Part shown: positions 1-5,816 of the stretch, piece after piece
Numbering within the stretch: the first letter of the stretch is position 1
Layout: every line of letters begins with the position of its first letter
Origin: an uncultured Clostridia bacterium
Lineage (GTDB): Bacteria; Bacillota; Clostridia; TANB77; CAG-508
Length of the DNA: 8,372 nt
Direction of reading: 5' to 3'
Assembly (NCBI GenBank): GCA_934155165.1
Contig: CAKPGS010000039.1
Span: 1-8,372, forward strand
Notes under the pieces: model-generated
Told to the model about the DNA's origin: nothing
Database searches by the model: none
The model's input: only the letters and a program-made list of their open reading frames with translations
Translations under genes and position numbers: made by a program

Positions 1-540
1 TGTACTTTGTGGTCTATTATCTCCCATTGCAAATACACAATTTTCTGGAACTGTAAAGTCTGTATATACTCCACCTAAAGAGTCTGTAACTACTCCTGGC
101 TGTAAGTAATTTTCTTCTAATTTTGAACCATTTATATACACTCCGCCATCTTTTATTTCTACATGTTCTCCTGGTAAAGCTATAACTCTTTTTATGTAGC
201 TAACTTTTCCAATTTCCAAGAAATTATAAACAAATTTTCCAAATCCTGAATGTTTATTATTATATTCTGCAACAGGATAAGAATTATTGTAATTTTCTTC
301 TGTTGTATATATTTCGCTAGGAGCTTCAAAGGTTATAATATCTCCTCTTTTAGGAAGTTTTTTCATTGTTCTTCCAACTCTACTTAAAATTAATCTTTGA
401 TTTTCCTTTAATGTTGGAAACATAGATGGTTGTTTAACTATTGTTGGTGTTCCTACAAAATATCTAACAAATAGTGCAAGTACAACTGCTACAACTATAC
501 AAAATATCCATTCTAATATATCCTTTGTTTTCTCATTCAT
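1..540 (-). CDS. lepB: Signal peptidase I (type I leader peptidase), 3' end cut off by the window edge
   Basis: Membrane-anchored serine protease that removes signal peptides from secreted proteins on the outer face of the membrane. The 180 visible residues start with a short charged N-terminus and one membrane helix (about 11-29). Then come the family boxes: the serine box PSMFPTL with nucleophile Ser39, box C RGDIITF (65-71), box D YIKRVIALPGE with general-base Lys117, and GDNRPQS (173-179) at the start of box E. The remainder of box E (usually DSR) and the last few residues are missing at the left edge. Ser and Lys are both present, so the enzyme should be active. Between boxes C and D there is a longer insert (about 72-114) than I recall in Bacillus SipS. 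The ATG at 540 has an AGGAGA ribosome site at 549-554 with 8 bp spacing, and its own promoter lies upstream. It follows walK on the same strand. Confidence 0.95.
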   Translation of the reverse strand, partial: MNEKTKDILEWIFCIVVAVVLALFVRYFVGTPTIVKQPSMFPTLKENQRLILSRVGRTMKKLPKRGDIITFEAPSEIYTTEENYNNSYPVAEYNNKHSGFGKFVYNFLEIGKVSYIKRVIALPGEHVEIKDGGVYINGSKLEENYLQPGVVTDSLGGVYTDFTVPENCVFAMGDNRPQST

Positions 541-592
541 TTTATTTATCTCCTAAAATTATATATTTTAATTTTTAATTATTAACGCAATT

Positions 593-621
593 ATTATATA
601 ACATTATTTACGTTTTGGCAA
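593..621 (-). promoter_or_regulatory. Predicted sigma-A promoter for lepB
   Basis: Read on the minus strand, a -35 box TTGCCA (616-621) is followed after exactly 17 bp by a perfect -10 box TATAAT (593-598). The -35 box directly abuts the walK stop codon at 622-624. Transcription would start near 586, giving a leader of about 45 bases before the lepB ATG at 540. No intrinsic terminator lies between walK and this promoter, so lepB may be made both by read-through and from here. The call rests on sequence match only. Confidence 0.75.
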
Positions 622-2064
622 TTATTTATTTTCTTTTGTTGGTATTCTTATTACAACTTCTGTACCTTTTCCATATTCACTTTTAATATCTATTGTTCCT
701 TGGTTTCTATCCAATATTTCTTTTGCTATTGAAAGGCCAAGTCCTGAACCTCCCATTTTTCTTGTACGAGCTTTATCCACTCTATAAAATCTTTCAAAAA
801 TTCTTTTTAAATCATTTTCTGGAATTCCAATTCCATTATCTATTATTTTTATATATGCATCATTATAAACAAATCCAACATAAATTTTTATGCTTCCATT
901 TTCATCTGTGTATTTTATACTATTTGTCAAAATATTTATTACTACTCTTTCTATTCCATCTTTCTCGGCATACACATTGGGAACATTTGCTGTAACAAAG
1001 CATTCAACTCCAATATTCTTTTTGTCTAATTCTATTTGTAATTTTTCTTGGCATCTTTTTACTAGGGCTCCTAAATCAAATTCTTCTTTTTTTACTTCCA
1101 TTTTTTCTTGATCAAATCTTGAAAGTGATAAAAGATCTGTAACAAGTTTTGCCATTCTTCTTGCTTCTGCACTAATAACTCCTAAGAATTTTGTTTGCAT
1201 TTCTTTATCATATTCGCTTTCTATTAGAGTATCTGAATACCCCATAATTGATGTTATTGGTGTTTTTAACTCGTGCGATACATCTGCTATAAATTCTTTT
1301 CTCATATTGTCTAGTTTTACATGTTCTGTAATATCCTGTATTACAACTATTATTCCTGCTGCTCTTTCATTTTCATCTTTAAATGGTGCAAATAATAGTT
1401 TTAAATATTTATCTTTCACTTGAATTTGTGTATTTTGAGATGTCCAATTTTCTAAGTAAATAATTTTTTCCATATTTAATTCATCATCATATTTAGAAAA
1501 AATTTTATCAAAACTATCATCTTCTGGCATAATTTCTAAGCTTCTTGTCGCTGCTGGATTTATTAAAATTATTCTTCCTTCTAAGTTAAAAGCTATAATT
1601 CCATCTGTCATATGTATCAAAATTGTTTCTATTTGTCTTTTTTGCCTTGTCGCTTCATTTAAATTTTGCTTTAGTTCTGCTGTCATTATACTAAATGCAT
1701 TTACAAGTTCATCTACATCATTTTTTCTTTTCTTTTTCTTTGTATTTGTCGGGATTAAATCCAAACTTTCACCATTTGCAATTCGTTCTGCACTTTTTAC
1801 TAATTTTCTCATTGGAGATACAATGGATCTAGAAATGAATATTCCAGATAATATTGAAATAGCTCCAAAACCAACAAGTGAACCGATTGTAACTTTTTTT
1901 ATTTGATTAATTTTCTCATTATATTCTTCTATTTTTTGTGTTTCGCTTGTTTCATTAATTTGTTCTTCATATATGTTTTTGTAAAAATATCCTAAACCAG
2001 AAATTATAATTGTACCAATTATAAAGAAAATTAATATTATTTTTGTTTGTGTCTCTTTAAACAT
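622..2064 (-). CDS. walK: WalK/VicK-like sensor histidine kinase
   Basis: Membrane sensor kinase of 480 residues, presumed partner of the upstream WalR-like regulator; the family controls cell-wall turnover. Domains in order: membrane helix 1 (about 9-27), a short external loop (about 28-56), helix 2 (about 57-78), HAMP (about 79-132), PAS (about 145-248), HisKA with the phosphorylated His264 in DVSHELKTP, and a HATPase domain with N box (Asn377, Asn381), G1 box DNGIGI (409-414), F box FERFYR (423-428) and G2 box GGSGLGL (438-444). All catalytic motifs are intact. The external loop of about 30 residues is far smaller than the external PAS domain known from Bacillus WalK. A lysine-rich run (109-115) sits inside the HAMP region. 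The ATG at 2064 has only a weak purine-rich ribosome site (GAGAG, about 8 bp away). A terminator and a palindromic element separate it from walR. WalK is preferred over PhoR because of the partner's similarity, but the two overlap. Confidence 0.85.
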   Translation of the reverse strand: MFKETQTKIILIFFIIGTIIISGLGYFYKNIYEEQINETSETQKIEEYNEKINQIKKVTIGSLVGFGAISILSGIFISRSIVSPMRKLVKSAERIANGESLDLIPTNTKKKKRKNDVDELVNAFSIMTAELKQNLNEATRQKRQIETILIHMTDGIIAFNLEGRIILINPAATRSLEIMPEDDSFDKIFSKYDDELNMEKIIYLENWTSQNTQIQVKDKYLKLLFAPFKDENERAAGIIVVIQDITEHVKLDNMRKEFIADVSHELKTPITSIMGYSDTLIESEYDKEMQTKFLGVISAEARRMAKLVTDLLSLSRFDQEKMEVKKEEFDLGALVKRCQEKLQIELDKKNIGVECFVTANVPNVYAEKDGIERVVINILTNSIKYTDENGSIKIYVGFVYNDAYIKIIDNGIGIPENDLKRIFERFYRVDKARTRKMGGSGLGLSIAKEILDRNQGTIDIKSEYGKGTEVVIRIPTKENK

Positions 2065-2102
2065 TTATTTTTCTCTCTTTCTTTTATATTTTTTTATTTT
2101 TC

Positions 2103-2145
2103 CACAAGGTCGACAGAGACGTCGACCCCTACAACGTTTGACGTT
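2103..2145. repeat. G+C-rich palindromic intergenic element, possibly a dispersed repeat
   Basis: A short island of about 53% G+C (23 of 43 bases by my count) in otherwise very AT-rich DNA. It holds a perfect 7-bp inverted repeat, ggtcgac (2108-2114) and gtcgacc (2121-2127), around a 6-base spacer. Next is ccctacaa, then a second small inverted repeat, aacgt/acgtt (2133-2145). On the minus strand it reads TTGTAGGGGTCGAC then GTCGACC. From memory, similar TGTAGGGG-plus-palindrome units are scattered between genes in several Clostridia; I cannot confirm copies here because only one is in the window. It lies in the walK leader, after the walR terminator, and could form a hairpin in the walK transcript. 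Confidence 0.5.
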
Positions 2146-2167
2146 ATTTTTCTAAATCATATTATAC

Positions 2168-2199
2168 AAAAAAGGTTCGGAGACTTTCCGAACCTTTTT
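2168..2199 (-). terminator. Strong intrinsic (rho-independent) terminator after walR
   Basis: On the minus strand, 1 base after the walR stop codon, a 13-bp perfect stem begins: AAAAAGGTTCGGA (2187-2199) pairs with TCCGAACCTTTTT (2169-2181) around the 5-base loop AAGTC. The 3' arm runs into a tract of six T (2168-2173). This is the classical intrinsic-terminator form. The A tract on the other side means it could also stop transcription on the plus strand, although no plus-strand gene is near. It lies inside what would normally be a walR-walK operon. Confidence 0.9.
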
Positions 2200-2200
2200 C

Positions 2201-2932
2201 TTAATAATCCGTAGCTATGTAGTAACCTACGCCTCTTTTTGTAATTAATATTTTTGGATTTGATGTATCTTTTTCGATTTTTTCTCTTATTCTTCTAACT
2301 GTAACATCAACTGTTCTAATATCTCCATAATATTCATATCCCCAAACTTTTTCAAGAAGTAACTCTCTTGTTACAACTTGTCCAGGTTGTTTAGCTAAAT
2401 ATTTTAATACTTCAAATTCTCTTAATGTTAAATCTACTACTTTATCATTAACACGGACTTCGAATTTTTCATAATCTAACGATAATGGTCCTATTTTTAT
2501 TCTTGAACCGCTTTTTACATTTGAAGTATCTGTGTCACTTGATGTAGCTTCAAATTTCCTCAAGTTAGCTTTAATTCTAGCCATTAATTCTCTAACACTA
2601 AATGGCTTTGTAATATAATCATCTGCTCCTAATTCTAACCCTAAAATTTTATCTATTTCTTCATCTTTTGCTGTAAGCATTAATATAGGAACATTTAAAC
2701 TTTGTTTTATTCTTTTGCAAACAGTAAGTCCATCCATTCTAGGTAACATTATATCTAATAAAATTAAATCTGGTTGCTTATCTAATGCTATATCAACAGC
2801 TGTAACTCCATCATTTGCTTCTAAAGTTTCATATCCTTCTTTTTCTAAATTGTATAAAAGTATATCAACTATAGGCTTTTCATCATCTACAACTAATATT
2901 GTTTTCTTTTCCTTTAATGTTGTTTCCTCCAC
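2201..2932 (-). CDS. walR: WalR/VicR-like response regulator, OmpR family
   Basis: Cytoplasmic DNA-binding response regulator of 243 residues. The receiver domain (about 10-125) has the acidic pair Asp16-Asp17, phospho-acceptor Asp60 in LLDIMLP, switch Thr87 and Lys109 in the KPF motif. After a polar linker (about 128-142) rich in Ser, Thr and Asp comes an OmpR-type winged-helix domain (about 143-240). Its recognition segment around TVDVTVRRIREKIE and the end RGVGYY match WalR/VicR closely as I recall them. The start is GTG at 2932, chosen because a strong ribosome site AAAGGTGG (2940-2947) lies 7 bp before it. It has its own promoter in the gap after the UDG gene and ends 1 base before a strong terminator, so it can be made as a single-gene transcript. 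The partner kinase follows 136 bp downstream. By family knowledge it would control cell-wall hydrolase genes; the regulon here is unknown. Confidence 0.88.
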   Translation of the reverse strand: MEETTLKEKKTILVVDDEKPIVDILLYNLEKEGYETLEANDGVTAVDIALDKQPDLILLDIMLPRMDGLTVCKRIKQSLNVPILMLTAKDEEIDKILGLELGADDYITKPFSVRELMARIKANLRKFEATSSDTDTSNVKSGSRIKIGPLSLDYEKFEVRVNDKVVDLTLREFEVLKYLAKQPGQVVTRELLLEKVWGYEYYGDIRTVDVTVRRIREKIEKDTSNPKILITKRGVGYYIATDY

Positions 2933-2939
2933 AAAGATT

Positions 2940-2947
2940 CCACCTTT
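2940..2947 (-). promoter_or_regulatory. Ribosome binding site that fixes the GTG start of walR
   Basis: The minus strand reads AAAGGTGG, then 7 bases, then GTG GAG GAA. This is a near-ideal Shine-Dalgarno match at the right distance, which supports the non-ATG start at 2932. Confidence 0.8.
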
Positions 2948-2977
2948 CTTTGCTAATATTATTTACCTTATAGCTAT

Positions 2978-3006
2978 TTTATATCACAAAGATATTAAAT
3001 AAACAA
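2978..3006 (-). promoter_or_regulatory. Predicted sigma-A promoter for walR
   Basis: On the minus strand, -35 TTGTTT (3001-3006), a 17-bp spacer and -10 TATAAA (2978-2983) lie in the gap between the UDG gene and walR, putting the transcript start near 2971 and giving a leader of about 40 bases. A weaker alternative, TTGATA with TAATAT after 16 bp, lies just upstream. No convincing terminator follows the UDG gene, so read-through from the upstream operon could add to walR expression. Confidence 0.6.
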
Positions 3007-3026
3007 GAGAATTTATCAAATTTTTA

Positions 3027-3575
3027 TTATTTTACATTTTTTATTACTTCTTTTAAATCTTCCCAGAATTCTAGTTTTTTAGATTCGTCTCTTAGGAGTG
3101 CTGCTGGGTGCCATGTTGGCATATATTTTATTCCGTTTTTTTCTATCCATTTTCCTCTTTCTCTTGATATTTTGTGTTCTTCTCCTAATATGTTTTTCAA
3201 TGCAGTACTTCCAAGTAATACTATTATTTTAGGTTTTACTAGAATTACTTGATTTCTTAAATAATCTAAACAGGCTTTGCTTTCATCTGATTCTGGTACT
3301 CTATTATTTGGTGGTCTACATTTTACAATATTTGCTATATATACTTCTTCTCTTTTTATTCCTAAGCCCTGAAATGCTTTGTTCATAAGTTTTCCAGCTT
3401 TTCCCACAAACGGAATACCTTGGCTATCTTCATCTGCTCCAGGTCCTTCTCCTATAAACATTATTTCTGCATTTTTGTTGCCAACTCCAAATACAATATT
3501 TTTTCTATTATTACATAGTTTACATTTTTTACAGTTAATTATTGATTTTTCTAATTCTTCCCAATTGTCGTACAT
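3027..3575 (-). CDS. udg: Uracil-DNA glycosylase, family 4 (Fe-S type)
   Basis: DNA repair enzyme of 182 residues that excises uracil, formed by cytosine deamination, as the first step of base excision repair. Family-4 marks are all visible: motif GEGPG (42-46) with catalytic-region Glu43, then QGIPFVGKAG (52-61), NIVKCRPPNNR (82-92), and the C-terminal motif HPAALLR with His156. Four cysteines, Cys15, Cys18, Cys86 and Cys102, match the 4Fe-4S ligands known in the thermophile enzymes. An additional Cys21 gives CKKCKLC. Length is slightly below the usual 190-220. The ATG at 3575 is chosen because GGAGG (3581-3585) lies 5 bp before it. A possible TTG at 3587 overlaps the region upstream of that site and would leave no ribosome site. 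It is the last gene of the addB-to-udg operon, 13 bp after the S66 gene. Confidence 0.93.
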   Translation of the reverse strand: MYDNWEELEKSIINCKKCKLCNNRKNIVFGVGNKNAEIMFIGEGPGADEDSQGIPFVGKAGKLMNKAFQGLGIKREEVYIANIVKCRPPNNRVPESDESKACLDYLRNQVILVKPKIIVLLGSTALKNILGEEHKISRERGKWIEKNGIKYMPTWHPAALLRDESKKLEFWEDLKEVIKNVK

Positions 3576-3580
3576 ATATT

Positions 3581-3585
3581 CCTCC
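3581..3585 (-). promoter_or_regulatory. Ribosome binding site that sets the UDG start at ATG 3575
   Basis: The minus strand reads TTGGAGGAATATATG. GGAGG followed by 5 bases and ATG is a clear initiation signal. The in-frame TTG lies directly before the GGAGG and would place the ribosome site inside the coding region, so the four extra residues of the longer frame should be dropped. Confidence 0.85.
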
Positions 3586-3588
3586 AAT

Positions 3589-4494
3589 TTATTTTATACA
3601 TTTTTCTATTAGCTTTATTTTTCCATTTTTTATTTTTGCTTTTGTTCCAATAGGAATAACTTCTTTTTTCTCTATGTGTCCGAAGTTATTTGATTTTATA
3701 ATTGGAAAATTATATTTTTCTTCTATACAATCTAATACTATTTTTTCTAATGCTATACCACTTTCATGTTCATAATTTCCTATCCATAAACCTTTTATTT
3801 TGTCAAATACTCCATTTTGTTTCATATAGTATAGATTATTGCTTACCATTGCTGGGTCTGTTTCATATCCTAATTCTTCTATAAATAAAATTTTATCTGT
3901 AAAGTCTACCTTATATTTTCCGCATACTAGACCTCTTATAAGAGATAAATTTCCTCCTATTAACTTTCCTTCTGCTTCTCCATTTTTTATAATTTTAAAA
4001 TCATTCTGTCCAAATTCTAAACTTCCTTGAACAAATCTATTTAAGGCTTGTTTATAACTATAATCTGTTTCATCTGTTGCTATAGTTTTAAAGTTTGTAC
4101 TACTGAACGTTACAAGTCCTGTTTTTTCTGTAATTATATTTGTTATTGATGTTATATCACTGTAACCACAAATAATTTTAGGATTGTTTTTTATTATATC
4201 AAAATCTAAATATTCAAATGTACTATTTGAGTTATTTCCACCTTTTGCACACCATATCATCTTCACATCTTTATCAGCAAACATATTGTTAATATCTTCT
4301 GCTTTTTCTCTGGCTGTTCCACTGTAAATATTTGTATTTGAAAATAAATTTTCCGAAAATTTCACTCTAAATCCATCTGCTTCAATAATTTCTTTTGCTT
4401 TTTTTATTTCTTCTATATTATCTCCTATAATTGGATTTGATGGTGCAACAACACCTATTATATCACCTTTTTTTAGTTTATCTGGAACTATCAT
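3589..4494 (-). CDS. S66-family serine peptidase, MccF-like / LD-carboxypeptidase-like
   Basis: Cytoplasmic serine peptidase of 301 residues; no signal peptide is seen. The family includes LD-carboxypeptidases, which trim murein tetrapeptides during wall recycling, and MccF, which cleaves microcin C and related aminoacyl-nucleotides to give resistance. The nucleophile is Ser112 in CGYSDITS, with probable Glu206 in LFIEEL and His273 in FGHIEKK completing the Ser-Glu-His triad. The segment GGNNSNS (85-91), the phrase NPKIICGYSD and KTGLVTF (124-130) resemble MccF more than LdcA as I recall those sequences. However, the stretch before EGKLIGGN (about 155-175) is some 30 residues shorter than in E. 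coli MccF, where an inserted loop helps hold the nucleotide. Substrate is therefore open. The ATG at 4494 has AAAGGAG (4501-4507) 6 bp before it, overlapping the MFS stop codon, so the two genes are probably translationally coupled. Confidence 0.88.
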   Translation of the reverse strand: MIVPDKLKKGDIIGVVAPSNPIIGDNIEEIKKAKEIIEADGFRVKFSENLFSNTNIYSGTAREKAEDINNMFADKDVKMIWCAKGGNNSNSTFEYLDFDIIKNNPKIICGYSDITSITNIITEKTGLVTFSSTNFKTIATDETDYSYKQALNRFVQGSLEFGQNDFKIIKNGEAEGKLIGGNLSLIRGLVCGKYKVDFTDKILFIEELGYETDPAMVSNNLYYMKQNGVFDKIKGLWIGNYEHESGIALEKIVLDCIEEKYNFPIIKSNNFGHIEKKEVIPIGTKAKIKNGKIKLIEKCIK

Positions 4495-4505
4495 AAAAAA
4501 CTCCT

Positions 4506-5798
4506 TTAATTTATTTTTTGTTCATCATATTTTCTTTCCTCTTTTGAATATTCTTCTGGTTTTAATCCTACTCTAGTTCTCATATATATTCCCATAAATA
4601 TGTATAAAAATGTGAAGGCAATTCCTATTATTATCATTGCTTTTGCTGTTGTTGTTTTATCTAATATGAATGATGCTATAACACCACTTGCAACATTTGC
4701 TAATCCAACAAATAGGTTATTTGCAGCAAAAATTTTAGTATCTATATTTTTATTAGTGAAATTTCTTAAATATTTTTCTATAATTGTATAATATAATCCA
4801 TGCATGAATTTTCCTATACATTGACCTAAAACTATAATTCCAATAAGCAATATATATTCTTCTGCTTTTAATGCACATACTCCTTGGATTATGCATGTTA
4901 TCGAAATTGTTAATGCTATACACATTAATAATTTATTCTTTAATTTTTTTGCAAATAAATCCTGTTTTTTTGATGAAAATGCACTAAGCAAGCTACCTAT
5001 TGCAGATACTATACCTATAAATAAAGAAGAAAGCTTTAAATCTTGTAAAATGCTTACATTGTAATTTAATAGTATTTGTAATAATGCGGTAATGAGTGCT
5101 GATGATAAAATCAGTGCTTTTAGTCTTTCTGATTTTAATATAAATACAAATCCATCTTTTATATCTTTAAGTTGTTGTTTTCCTGTTAATTGCTTATCTG
5201 TTTTCTTAGTTCTTATTGGTTCTATAAAACATAATGATAAAATAGCAGCTATAATTAAAACTACTAATGAACAGATAATTGGCAAATATGCATTAATGCC
5301 AAATAAAAATCCTGCTACAATTTTTGATATTCCGCCTAATAAATAATATCCAGCGGCTCCTTTTGCATTAATTTTTGAAAATATATCTCCTTTATATTTA
5401 GATGGTGGTATTGATGCATTTAGCAAACCTGGTTCTGCTATTTTTTTTATAGATTTTGCCATAGATGAAATAAACTGTGCCAAAATTAAATCTGGAAATC
5501 CTCTTGTTATCATAATTATAACCATATAAAAACAATTAAGAAAATTTGCTATAACAATACTATTTTTTCTTCCAAAAAATTCAACAAATATATTTGCTGG
5601 TATTTGTAGTATTAAATTAAAGAAATAATATATTGAATTTGCTAATACTACATTTGCTGCACTAATGTTTTTTATTTGTGTTAAAAATAAAAAATCTATA
5701 GTGTAATAAAATAAATAATCCCATGATATTTTCTTATATGTTGGAAATATTCTCATATTTATTTTTCTCATTTTTTGAGTTTCTTCTTTTGTATTCAT
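4506..5798 (-). CDS. Major facilitator superfamily transporter, substrate unknown
   Basis: Integral membrane protein of 430 residues with about 12 hydrophobic segments: by eye near 27-44, 47-70, 81-98, 101-118, 148-168, 170-192, 228-248, 256-274, 288-309, 315-336, 358-379 and 386-406. A central cytoplasmic loop (about 193-225) is rich in Lys. The segment EFFGRKN (73-79) fits the loop 2-3 signature of MFS proteins. The short, positively charged N-terminus and a charged C-terminal tail (407-430) are probably cytoplasmic. No motif that names a substrate was recognised; drug or peptide efflux and nutrient uptake are both possible. The ATG at 5798 has AAGGTAGGA (5806-5814) 7 bp before it. The gene lies between pgeF (18 bp away) and the S66 peptidase (11 bp away), which suggests a shared task with the peptidase. 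Confidence 0.85.
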   Translation of the reverse strand: MNTKEETQKMRKINMRIFPTYKKISWDYLFYYTIDFLFLTQIKNISAANVVLANSIYYFFNLILQIPANIFVEFFGRKNSIVIANFLNCFYMVIIMITRGFPDLILAQFISSMAKSIKKIAEPGLLNASIPPSKYKGDIFSKINAKGAAGYYLLGGISKIVAGFLFGINAYLPIICSLVVLIIAAILSLCFIEPIRTKKTDKQLTGKQQLKDIKDGFVFILKSERLKALILSSALITALLQILLNYNVSILQDLKLSSLFIGIVSAIGSLLSAFSSKKQDLFAKKLKNKLLMCIALTISITCIIQGVCALKAEEYILLIGIIVLGQCIGKFMHGLYYTIIEKYLRNFTNKNIDTKIFAANNLFVGLANVASGVIASFILDKTTTAKAMIIIGIAFTFLYIFMGIYMRTRVGLKPEEYSKEERKYDEQKIN

Positions 5799-5816
5799 TT
5801 AATATTCCTACCTTTT

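Noticed and set aside
555..580. AT-only inverted repeat in the lepB leader
   Set aside because: A 7-bp stem made only of A-T pairs is weak and expected by chance in this base composition; not enough for a riboswitch or operator call.
593..621. WalR binding box (two TGTWAH half-sites 5 bp apart) in the lepB promoter
   Set aside because: One half-site-like TGTTAT is present but the hexamer at the correct distance does not match.
2161..2166. TATAAT on the minus strand just after the walR terminator, as a walK promoter
   Set aside because: The -35 region at 16-18 bp would lie in the terminator stem and does not match TTGACA, and there is no TGn extension. It is possible but not supportable.
3007..3026. 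Terminator after the UDG gene
   Set aside because: Only a 5-bp AATTT/AAATT pairing with a 3-base loop is present, with no G-C pairs and no clear T tract.
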